47,762 bases of DNA from Loktanella sp. (GTDB lineage: Bacteria; Pseudomonadota; Alphaproteobacteria; Rhodobacterales; Rhodobacteraceae), in assembly GCA_017390475.1 (NCBI GenBank), contig JAFPBO010000043.1, forward strand, positions 1-47,762, given 5' to 3'. Each line of letters opens with the position of its first letter. Position 1 is the stretch's first letter. A program made the translations under genes and the position numbers. The notes beneath the pieces were generated by a model, which saw only the letters and a list, made by a program, of their open reading frames with translations, was not told where the DNA came from and did not search any database. Positions 17,152 to 25,075 of the stretch are shown piece after piece.

Positions 17152-17167
17152 GGACATCCTACGGACA
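17152..17167 (+). repeat. GGACA pair near the right end
   Basis: GGACA at 17152 and 17163, 11 bp apart, in the same orientation as the clusters at 11600-11670 and 12818-12842 and about 70 bp inside the right repeat. A candidate right-arm integrase site. Confidence 0.3.
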
Positions 17168-17186
17168 CGGATTTCGGAATGCAAAT

Positions 17187-17204
17187 AGCGCCCCGAGGGG
17201 CGCT
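17187..17204. terminator. Short GC-rich terminator-like hairpin
   Basis: The 8-bp stem AGCGCCCC/GGGGCGCT around GA lies 28 bp left of the 13-bp repeat. It mirrors the terminator at 11425-11452, which lies 22 bp left of the left copy of that repeat. It may end cargo transcription. Confidence 0.5.
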
Positions 17205-17232
17205 GTATATCATGTTGATACTAAATGAAAAG

Positions 17233-17245
17233 TTGGTTGCGGGAG
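17233..17245. repeat. 13-bp right copy of the tRNA-Met 3' end (candidate attR)
   Basis: TTGGTTGCGGGAG is identical to 11475-11487. Beyond it the sequence no longer follows a tRNA (AGCGCTACC...), so the site is either a short core or a remnant after decay. Confidence 0.5.
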
Positions 17246-17295
17246 AGCGCTACCACCGTAACCTACCCAAACTTTTCTGCATTATCTGATTGCAC

Positions 17296-17943
17296 TTACG
17301 GAGCGTTGCGTTGCGACGGATCTTTCGCAAACGCGTCGGTCGTTTTCGCTTCACCTTGGGCGTTTTGACGCTTGGCCGCTTCGGCCCACCAGTCAAGCTG
17401 CGTTAGCGTGCGGCCCAGATAGCCATCCCAATTTTCCGGGTCAGCTACCCAAGTTCCGTCTTCTGCCAACGCCTCTTGCGCCTTTGGGATATGCACCATG
17501 GCTGATACTGGCAGACAACCCAGTTCAGACAAAAACCCCCGCATAGACATCGCTGCCCGCGCGCCGCCCCATTGTCCTGCGGAATAGGTCACGATGGCGG
17601 AAGGTTTGAAAGCAAAGCGCGATGCACCGAAATGGTTCAGCAAATGCGTCAGAGCAGGCGACATCACATGATTATACTCAGGACTGACCATCACATAGCC
17701 ATCGGCGACCGAAATTGTATCAGCGAGATCATCGAGCGCTTTTGGCGCTTTGCCCTGCGCATAAGCGAACTGGGGTTTGAATACGCCGCCCAGATCAAAG
17801 TCGAGCGGATCAATGATCTGCACATTGTGGCCCCGTGCCGTGACAAGCCGATGGCAGGCACCAGCAACGCGCGCACCCAGTCTTGCGGGACCTGGCGGCG
17901 TGCTATCGCGGGCAGAACCCAGAAAGATTAGATAATACTTCCA
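17296..17943 (-). pseudogene. NADPH-dependent FMN reductase, start codon lost
   Basis: About 215 codons of a flavodoxin-like FMN reductase (NADPH_dep_FMN_red family) are intact: the phosphate-binding strand-loop YYLIFLGSARDSTPPGPARLG, then the VSPEYNHVMSPALTHLLNHFG flavin motif, and a normal C-terminus. No ATG, GTG or TTG stands where the protein should begin; codon TGG at 17941-17943 occupies the place I would expect ATG. The open frame continues upstream through unrelated sequence (CSGSGRGIC) with no ribosome-binding site. I think the 5' end was lost in the same rearrangement that cut the divergent DUF808 gene. Translation from CTG or from an upstream fusion cannot be excluded. Confidence 0.6.
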
Positions 17944-17984
17944 GCATATGCCGCGACCTGAGCCGGAGCAAGCAGTTCGGGCGC

Positions 17985-18760
17985 GGTGGTGATGTAGTGA
18001 TCGATGACGCGGCGGTGACGCCGACATATGTCAAGAACCTGCCCGCAGCACTGCTTTTGTCGCAATTCGCGCCTTGGCTACTGAGCCCTTGCTGACGCTG
18101 AGCGGTGCGTATCTGTGTTTTGAAGGGTCGGAAAAGATCGTCCATCTGATCCGCCCCCGTCGCGGATCACGGGCCTGCGCCCGCCACTCTTGACGCCACC
18201 CATCTGGAGGCTGACCGCGTCGCGGTGCGATCAAGTCCGTTTTTATCCTGTCGGCCGAGATCATAACAATCGTGCTGGCGCAGATCACATCCGGTAACCT
18301 GTGGGTGACGGGCGCGGCGCTGGCGCTGATGGCGGTCGGCATCACCGCACTGGTCTATGGCAGCGTGGCTGCGCTGGTCAAGGCGGATGATATCGGCCTG
18401 CGGATGGCGCAGCTGGGCCATTTTGCGCTAACCCGGTATATCGGAACCGGGATCGTCAAAACGATGCCATCGGTTCTGGCGGCGATACCGGTGATCGGCA
18501 CCGCCGCCATGCTGTGGGTCGGCGGGTCGATTGTGATCTACGGGTTGGAGGTGCTGGACTGGGGCAGGATCGGGCATCAGATCCACGATATTGCGGCGAT
18601 GGTCGTCGGCATTGTCGACACGGCAGATGCTGCCTTTGGCTGGATTGTGACCGCCGGGCTGGACGGTGTTTTCGGCCTTTTGCAGGGGCTGGCGGCGCTC
18701 CCAGTGGTCACCTATCTGCTGGCCCCGGTGGCACGGTCTATTGCCGGATCGCGGGGCTAG
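17985..18760 (+). pseudogene. DUF808 (YedI-family) membrane protein, decayed
   Basis: Fragments of one DUF808 protein occur in order in different frames: VVIDDAAVTPTYV (17988 on), ALLLSQFAPWLLSP, then a frameshift near 18087 into LLTLSGAYLCFEGSEKIVHLI, a stop at 18191, a further shift at DATHLEADRVA, and another near 18224 into the intact last part (IKSVFILSAEIITIVLAQ... to SRG). About 30 residues between TYV and ALLLSQ appear deleted and the N-terminus is missing. The last 170 residues retain four or five hydrophobic helices. Three frameshifts plus deletions make this a clear pseudogene. Confidence 0.8.
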
Positions 18761-20240
18761 GCAGGCGGCGCGGCTTTCATCGTCACGACGAGGCTCTGCT
18801 TGCCATCAGTCAGACGCAGCCTGACCCTGCCGTGATCAAGTGTCAGGGGTCTGTCATCCAGCACAGCAGATTGAATGCCATTTCCGGCCCCCGATTCATT
18901 GCGGATCGTGATCGACAGCCGCATCTCCCCCATGGTGACCGTCGCTTTCAGCGCGGGCCAGGCTTTGGGAAAACAGGGGTTCAACACCAAGTCCGGTCCT
19001 TGGCGGGTCAGGCCCAGCAGCCCTTCGATCCCAGCGCGATACATCCAGCCCGCGGATCCGGTATACCATGTCCAGCCGCCGCGCCCTTCATGCGGCGCGG
19101 TGGCATAGACATCGGCGGCCACCACATAGGGTTCGACCTTGTAGCGCGCGGCATCATCCGGGGTCAGCGCATGGTTGATAGGATTGACCAGCGCGAAAAG
19201 CGCGCCCGCCGCATCGCCGTCACCCAACCGGCACTGCGCCAGAATTGCCCACATCGCGGCATGGCTGTATTGGCCGCCGTTTTCGCGCAAGCCGGGGGGA
19301 TAGCCTTTGATATAGCCGGGGTCCTGCGCGGTGCGGTCAAAGGGCGGGGTGAACAGCAGCGCCAGACCGGGGTCAGGGCGCACCAGATGTTGCGTCATGC
19401 TGGCCATCGCTGTCACGGCGCGCACGGGGTCCGCAGCACCCGACAGCACCGCCCAGGATTGCGCGATACTGTCGATCCGGCATTCGTCGGAACTGGCCGA
19501 TCCCAGCAAGGTGCCATCATCATAGGTGCCGCGCCGATACCAGTCGCCATCCCAACCATCCCGCTCGATCGCCTGCACCAGCGCCGTGCGATGGGCGCGC
19601 CAGCGTGCTGCGCGGACCCGGTCGCGGGTGTCGGCGAAAGGGGCCAGCCGGTCAATCGTCGCGATCAGCAGCCAGCCGAGCCAGACAGAGGTCCCCTGCC
19701 CGGCTTCGCCCACCCGGTTCATCCCGTCATTCCAGTCACCCGTGCCGATCAGCGGCATAACATTGGCACCCGTCAGGTCGATGGCAAGGTCGATGCCGCG
19801 CGCGCAATGTTCAAACAGGTTCGCCCCTATGTCCGAGGTGCCAGGCTGAAAGAAATCATCATGCGCGCCGGGCGGAACGGCTGGCCCGTCCAGAAACGGG
19901 ATCTGTTCATCAAGCACCGCGGCATCGCCCGAGACAGAGATATATTCCGCAACCGCATAGCCCAGCCAGATCCGGTCATCGGAAATCCGGGTTCGCACGC
20001 CTTGTCCCGAATGCGGCAGCCACCAATGCTGCACGTCACCTTCGGGAAATTGCCGTCCGGCGGCGCGCAGCAGATGCGCGCGCGTCATCTTGGGCCTCAG
20101 GGCGGTCAGCGCCATGCCGTCCTGCAACTGATCGCGGAACCCGTAAGCGCCGCTTGCCTGATAGAACCCCGCCCTTGCCCAGATCCGGCAGGCAAGGGTC
20201 TGATACAACAGCCAGCCGTTGAGCATGATATCCATCGCCC
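18757..20240 (-). pseudogene. C-terminal GH94 part of cyclic beta-1,2-glucan synthase, truncated
   Basis: About 490 codons match the glycoside-hydrolase-94 phosphorylase module at the end of NdvB/ChvB-type cyclic glucan synthases: [48 protein letters not shown] with the general-acid Asp at about 170, [16 protein letters not shown], and [10 protein letters not shown]. Full synthases are around 2,800 residues, so the glycosyltransferase and membrane parts are gone. Upstream the sequence switches abruptly, near 20236-20245, to an exonuclease gene. The remaining frame is long and undamaged, so the deletion may be recent. The DUF808 remnant converges on it with 4 bp overlap. Confidence 0.8.
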
Positions 20241-20597
20241 GGTCGGGCCGTCCTGATAATGTTTGACGAGGTGGTGATAGGGGTTGCGGGGAAAGGCCAG
20301 CGGGTTCAGCCAGAGTGTATCAATCGGCGCGCTGACAAGATCCGTCAAGCGCGGACGGGCGGCGGTCAGATGGGGCAGATCATGGCGCAGGATGTTATGT
20401 CCGATCAGGTGGTCGGTGGGCGCCAAAGACCCTTCCAGCTGATCCAATGCTGCGTTCACGTTGCCGCCACGTGAACGGATCGTAGTCAGATCGTCATACC
20501 GCACCGCCGCAAGATCAAAAATCTTAGCACTGCGAGGGTCTACCTCTAGATCAATTGAAATGCATCGCGCCAGAAAAGTGTCCACGAATTCCGGCAT
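20241..20597 (-). pseudogene. DEDDh exonuclease (RecQ-linked type), N-terminal fragment
   Basis: The start MPEFVDTFLARC at 20597 is intact. Motif I (SIDLEV, DxE) and motif II (HNILRHDLPHL) of DEDDh 3'-5' exonucleases are present, as is LVKHYQDG, after which the homology stops. The frame then reads meaningless sequence antisense-shifted through the glucan-synthase fragment. Motif III and any helicase part, as found in exonuclease-RecQ fusions, are absent. It is a deletion remnant sharing a junction with the GH94 fragment. Confidence 0.65.
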
Positions 20598-20980
20598 GCT
20601 GATGCGCTGGTCCGATCAAGTCGTTGTAAATATTGCCACCAGTATCGTTGGCAGTTCAATCAAAGGTCAACCTGATTTACAATACAGGAGGCTGATTGCG
20701 CGATTTACACTGCACCGTTGTATTGGTCATATCCGGCATTGCCGGCCCTGACCGGATGAGGTGGGTGGCTCCTGCTCCACCGGCATCGAATGTGTGCCAA
20801 AGTGCAGTTGTTGTTGACTGCTAGAGAATCGTTGTGACAGTTTCGTTACGGGACACAAAATTTGTCCGTGGCGGTTGCACGGCAGTTCTGATGTATTGCG
20901 CGGGTGATCGCGTCCTGCGTGACGCAAGGCGTCATACTGCCGGGGAAATACATTCCAGCTTCAACCACGGAATTGCATGT
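20598..20980. other. Intergenic gap between the decayed genes and phoB
   Basis: I see no gene here. The region follows the phoB stop and the 5' end of the exonuclease fragment. No convincing terminator or Pho box was found. Confidence 0.35.
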
Positions 20981-21703
20981 CTAGCCTAAAGCATAGCCTG
21001 CACCGCGCACAGTGCGCACAGGGTTGGAACTGTTTTTGATCATCAGTGATTTGCGCAGCCGCCCGACATGCACATCAACCGTGCGGGACCCAACATAGAT
21101 ATCCTGGCCCCACACCGCATCCAGCAATTGTTCCCGGCTCAGAACCCGGCCAGGTCGCTCCAACAACGCCAACAGCAGGCGGTATTCGGTTGGGCCCAAA
21201 TGCACCTCAGTATCGCCGCGATAAACACGGTGGCTTTCGGCATCGACTTTGATGTCTTCAAATTCCAGCGTCTCGCCCACCAGCGCCGGGTTTGTCCGAC
21301 GCAGCAAGGCTCTGATCCGCGCCATCAATTCGACCACAGAATAGGGTTTCTTGACGTAATCATCCGCGCCGACCTGCAAACCACGCACACGATCCGGTTC
21401 TTCTGACCGCGCAGAAAGCATGATGATTGGGATGGACCGGGTTTTAGGGTTCGCACGAAGTTGGCGACAGACTTCGAACCCGGAAAGGTTTGGAATCATC
21501 CAGTCAAGAACGATAATGTCAGGGGCCTTTTCGGCGACCAGAAGAAGCGCCTCGTCACCGGTGCCCGCTGAAAACACATCAAAGCCGTCGGCGGTCAGAT
21601 TATACGACAGAACCTCACGCTGGGAAATTTCGTCTTCCACGACAAGAACTTTCGGACTTACACCACGGTCCTTTAATTTGAAGGTTTCACTGAATAGTGT
21701 CAT
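20981..21703 (-). CDS. phoB: PhoB-type phosphate response regulator
   Basis: The protein has 240 residues. The receiver domain has acidic pocket VVEDE, phospho-acceptor Asp in IIVLDWMIPN, Thr/Ser switch LSARS and Lys in VKKPYS. The OmpR/PhoB winged helix is clear at LGPTEYRLLLALLERPGRVLSREQLLDAVWG and RTVDVHVGRLRKSL. The ATG overlaps the phoU stop as ATGA, so the start is fixed by coupling; the N-terminus is about 13 residues longer than in typical PhoB. It is the last gene of pstSCAB-phoU-phoB. No phoR follows, so the cognate kinase must be elsewhere. Confidence 0.92.
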   Translation of the reverse strand: MTLFSETFKLKDRGVSPKVLVVEDEISQREVLSYNLTADGFDVFSAGTGDEALLLVAEKAPDIIVLDWMIPNLSGFEVCRQLRANPKTRSIPIIMLSARSEEPDRVRGLQVGADDYVKKPYSVVELMARIRALLRRTNPALVGETLEFEDIKVDAESHRVYRGDTEVHLGPTEYRLLLALLERPGRVLSREQLLDAVWGQDIYVGSRTVDVHVGRLRKSLMIKNSSNPVRTVRGAGYALG

Positions 21704-22416
21704 GCATCTGCACCCGGCGGATCAGTGATCATGCTGGTGGATTCACCTTTTTGTCGCGGTGCAGGCTGTTCACCTGTCTCGACGAAAATGATCTGCTCAC
21801 CGATTTCGGTGACATGGTCGCCCATACGTTCAAAATTTTTCGCGATGAACAGAAGGTGCATGCAAACGGTGATGCTGCGCGGATCTTCCATCATATGGGT
21901 CAGCAATTCGCGGAACATCGCATTGGTCATCTGATCTACTTCGCGGTCTTTGTCCAACACCGCCTTGGCCAGTTCCAGATCGTTGCGCACATATGCGTCC
22001 AAAACATCTTTCAACATCGACTGTACCAGGGTGGACAAGCCTTTGACCGCGGCGCCGGCACCTTCGACAAGGTCGCTTTGGTTCAGGACAGGCACGCGTT
22101 TGCCAAGGTTCTTGGCGTAATCGCCCAACCGTTCCAGATCGCCCGCGACCTTCATCACGCTGACCACCTGATGCAGATCGGATGCGGCAGGCTGGCGCAG
22201 CGCCAGCATCCGCACCACGGCGCTGTTGATTTCGGTTTCCAGCGCATCGATCTGTTTGTCGCCAGTGACGACCGTATGGGCCAAATCCTGATCGCGCGTG
22301 ACAAAGGCTTTGGTGGCCTTTGAAATCGCCGCCTCAACCAACCCGCCCATCCGCAGGACGGCGGTCTGTAGTTCCTGAAGGTCGTGATCGAAGGCAGTAT
22401 TTGTATGAGGCTTCAT
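21700..22416 (-). CDS. phoU: PhoU phosphate-signalling protein
   Basis: The protein has 238 residues starting MKPHTNTAFDHDL (AGGA 9 bases upstream; an earlier GTG/ATG at 22437 is less likely). It consists of two similar three-helix halves with the metal-binding E/DxxxD signatures, seen as LERLGDYAKNLGK and FERMGDHVTEIGEQ. PhoU transmits Pst occupancy to PhoR and restrains phosphate uptake. It sits between pstB and phoB. Confidence 0.94.
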   Translation of the reverse strand: MKPHTNTAFDHDLQELQTAVLRMGGLVEAAISKATKAFVTRDQDLAHTVVTGDKQIDALETEINSAVVRMLALRQPAASDLHQVVSVMKVAGDLERLGDYAKNLGKRVPVLNQSDLVEGAGAAVKGLSTLVQSMLKDVLDAYVRNDLELAKAVLDKDREVDQMTNAMFRELLTHMMEDPRSITVCMHLLFIAKNFERMGDHVTEIGEQIIFVETGEQPAPRQKGESTSMITDPPGADA

Positions 22417-22459
22417 CGCAATATTCCTATCTGGCAAGAGACACGCGGTGGATCAGCTT

Positions 22460-23287
22460 TTAACCGAACCGACCAGTGACGTAATCATGCGTTTGTTCTT
22501 TATGCGGTTTGGTAAAGATCGTGTCGGTCGCACCGTATTCGATCAACCGGCCCAGATACATAAAGCCGGTATTGTCCGACACACGGGCCGCCTGCTGCAT
22601 GTTATGGGTCACGATGACGATGGTGTATTGACCACGCAATTGGCTGATCAATTCCTCGATCTTGGCCGTCGCAATCGGATCAAGCGCGGAACAAGGTTCG
22701 TCCATCAACAGAACTTCGGGATCAGAGGCAATGCCGCGCGCGATGCACAGACGCTGCTGCTGACCACCGGACATACCAAGCGCGCTTTCGTTCAGGCGGT
22801 CCTTGACCTCATCCCAGATCGCGGCGGAGCGCAGCGAACGTTCGCAGACTTCATCAAGAATAGATTTCTTGGTCACGCCATCGACCCGCAAAGGATAGAC
22901 CACATTGTCATAGATCGACATCGCGAATGGGTTGGGTTTCTGGAACACCATCCCCATCCGTTTGCGCAGCGCGATCACATCGACGCCGGGGCCATACATG
23001 TCGAAATCACCGACATCGATCCGGCCATCGATTTTCAATTCGTCAATCAGGTCGTTCATCCGGTTCAGGCTGCGCAATAAGGTGGATTTGCCACAGCCCG
23101 ATGGCCCGATCAGCGCGGTGACCTGACCTTTCTGGATTTCCATATCAATACCGTGCAGGGCTTGGCTTTGGCCATACCACAGTTTGAAATCCTTGATCTT
23201 CAGCGCGATCCCTTGGTTGCCTTCTTTGACATGATAGGATGTCGGCTCGATCGGCCGGACTGGCGCTGCTTCTGTCATCGTGTTCAT
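22460..23287 (-). CDS. pstB: Phosphate ABC transporter ATPase PstB
   Basis: The protein has 275 residues. Walker [11 protein letters not shown]-loop VFQKPNPF, signature [11 protein letters not shown], Walker [14 protein letters not shown] and switch His THNM are all intact. The ATG at 23287 follows GGAGAAATAAA. It energises phosphate uptake through PstCA. It lies 15 bp after pstA. Confidence 0.97.
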   Translation of the reverse strand: MNTMTEAAPVRPIEPTSYHVKEGNQGIALKIKDFKLWYGQSQALHGIDMEIQKGQVTALIGPSGCGKSTLLRSLNRMNDLIDELKIDGRIDVGDFDMYGPGVDVIALRKRMGMVFQKPNPFAMSIYDNVVYPLRVDGVTKKSILDEVCERSLRSAAIWDEVKDRLNESALGMSGGQQQRLCIARGIASDPEVLLMDEPCSALDPIATAKIEELISQLRGQYTIVIVTHNMQQAARVSDNTGFMYLGRLIEYGATDTIFTKPHKEQTHDYVTGRFG

Positions 23288-23302
23288 TTTATTTCTCCGG
23301 AA

Positions 23303-25060
23303 TTAGAATTGCGAACCAGCGTATTTTTTCTTCAGGCGGTTGCGCACATAGATCGCTGTAGCGTTCATCAGCACGATCAGCCCCAACAGCAACAATGTCG
23401 TCACGAACACCATCGGCTTGCCCGCCTCGGAATTGCGCGACTGGAAGCCCACGTCGAAGATGTGGAAACCAAGATGCATAAAGCTGCGCTCTAGGTGGAT
23501 GAAGGGGGCGAACCCGTCAATGGGCAAGGCGGGGGCGAGTTTCACAACACCGACCAGCATCAGCGGTGCCACCTCACCCGCACCGCGGGCCATGGCAAGG
23601 ATCATCCCGGTCATGATGCCCGGCAGTGCCTTTGGCAGCACGACGTAGCGTATCGTTTGCCACTTCGACGCACCGCAGGCGAGCGAGCCTTCCCGCATCG
23701 AACGGGGCACGGCGGACAAAGCCTCTTCCGTTGCCACAATCACCACCGGCACCGTTAACAGCGCCAGCGTCAGCGACGCCCAGAGCAGGCCACCCGTCCC
23801 GAAGGTCGGCGACGGCAGTCGTTCGGCATAGAACAACTGGTCAATCGTGGTCCCCATCGTGTAAGCAAAGAACCCCAGACCGAATACACCGTAAACAATC
23901 GACGGCACCCCGGCGAGGTTATTCACCGAGATCCGGACAATCGACACCAGCTTACCCTGTTTGGCATATTCGCGCAGATAAAGGGCGGTGATCACCCCGA
24001 ATGGAGCCACAAAGACGACCATCAGCATGGTCATCGCCACGGTGCCGAAAATCGCGGGCAGCACACCGCCTTGGGTATTGGCTTCTCGTGGTTCAGTGGT
24101 CAGGAATTCGCCCCAGCGCGACAGATAGATACCCGCTTGTTGGAACCAGTTCACATCATTGGCGGCATAAAACCGAACGATCTGGCTGAGATTGGTGTCA
24201 ACAGTTCGCCCGTTCACCTCTTCCAAGATCACCCGGTATTGGCTGTCGATAGCACGGATATCGGAAATGCGCTGCTGCACTTCGACGAATTCGTTTTGTA
24301 GTTCGGCGATCCGCGCATTGTTGACCTCAACCCGGGCCAGATAGCGCGGATCGTTTTCGCCATATTGCAGCAGGGCCTTGCGGCTGTCGAGGCGCGCGCG
24401 TTCCTGGTTATGGTTGATGCGGCCGATGTCGCGCCGCTCCAACCGACGAATGTCGGCAAAACGGCTGCGCGCTGCGCGCTGTTCGCGCTGCATCAGGCCC
24501 TGATCATAGGCAGTTTCTTCGCCACCGATTACGAGGCTGGCCGGAAAGCCAACGAAAGTGCCCCATTGCTGACGCTCGAACAGGTAATATCCGCTGGGAC
24601 GTTCGACATTGGCGATATCGAAATCAGCGGCCCAAGTGAAATCGTCACCGTACAGGTCAAAGTTCGCGGTTTTATACAAAGTGCGGTTGGCGAAGCCGAA
24701 GTTGTCTTCGATTTCCTGACGTTGCGCGTCGTTCAGCCGAGCCAGCACACTTTCTCCGACGGTGAAGGTGTTATAGCGCGTTGGTTCACCCGCAATGACA
24801 GTGCCATCTACAAGTTCAACCTGCTCAATTGGCTTGGGCCAGAACGTTGTGAACCCGTTCCACGCGATGATCGCAAGAAAGCCCGCGATCAGAATGATGC
24901 CAATCGCCAAGGCACCGCCAAAGCCCCAGAGTGCGGGTTCACCGACCGCCGACAGATCGGCGGTGAAGCTGCGGACCCTTTTGCCGCCGGTGCGTGTTGC
25001 AGGCTTGCCGGTGCTGACACCGATCGCTGCGGTCGAGATGCTGTCTTCAGGATTTGCCAT
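23303..25060 (-). CDS. pstA: Phosphate ABC transporter permease PstA (long form)
   Basis: The protein has 585 residues, about twice the E. coli PstA length. One membrane helix near residues 48-70 is followed by a roughly 260-residue periplasmic or soluble insertion with a coiled coil (RLERRDIGRINHNQERARLDS). The permease domain begins at about 340 (GTVAMTMLMVVFVAPFGV), and the EAA-like cytoplasmic loop is PRSMREGSLACGASKWQTI. Long PstA and PstC pairs are common in marine proteobacteria. GAGG ribosome-binding site at the start. Confidence 0.93.
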   Translation of the reverse strand: MANPEDSISTAAIGVSTGKPATRTGGKRVRSFTADLSAVGEPALWGFGGALAIGIILIAGFLAIIAWNGFTTFWPKPIEQVELVDGTVIAGEPTRYNTFTVGESVLARLNDAQRQEIEDNFGFANRTLYKTANFDLYGDDFTWAADFDIANVERPSGYYLFERQQWGTFVGFPASLVIGGEETAYDQGLMQREQRAARSRFADIRRLERRDIGRINHNQERARLDSRKALLQYGENDPRYLARVEVNNARIAELQNEFVEVQQRISDIRAIDSQYRVILEEVNGRTVDTNLSQIVRFYAANDVNWFQQAGIYLSRWGEFLTTEPREANTQGGVLPAIFGTVAMTMLMVVFVAPFGVITALYLREYAKQGKLVSIVRISVNNLAGVPSIVYGVFGLGFFAYTMGTTIDQLFYAERLPSPTFGTGGLLWASLTLALLTVPVVIVATEEALSAVPRSMREGSLACGASKWQTIRYVVLPKALPGIMTGMILAMARGAGEVAPLMLVGVVKLAPALPIDGFAPFIHLERSFMHLGFHIFDVGFQSRNSEAGKPMVFVTTLLLLGLIVLMNATAIYVRNRLKKKYAGSQF

Positions 25061-25075
25061 GATTTCGACCTCGTC

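Larger units (their letters stand above)
11475..17245. mobile_element. Integrative element with integrase, Rep_trans initiator and DUF262-HEPN cargo
   Basis: The element is about 5.8 kb, bounded by a 13-bp direct repeat TTGGTTGCGGGAG (11475-11487 and 17233-17245). The left copy is the end of a tRNA-Met 3' remnant. Content in order: P4-type integrase, AlpA-like regulator, Rep_trans replication initiator, DUF262 protein and HEPN protein, all plus strand. Codon use and base composition become AT-richer in the cargo genes. There are no capsid, portal or conjugation genes, so it resembles a small integrative mobilisable or satellite element with rolling-circle replication. The right end is less certain because only the last 13 bp of the tRNA are duplicated there. 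Confidence 0.7.
16978..17295. other. Right end region of the integrative element
   Basis: This 318-bp region has no gene. It contains GGACA repeats (17152, 17163), the hairpin at 17187-17204, and the 13-bp tRNA-end repeat. After 17246 the sequence is the chromosomal flank leading to the FMN reductase stop. Confidence 0.5.

Noticed and set aside
18514-20256. 580-codon plus-strand frame antisense to the GH94 fragment
   Set aside because: The minus strand carries conserved GH94 motifs; the plus frame has no family pattern and is a shadow of high-GC third-position bias.
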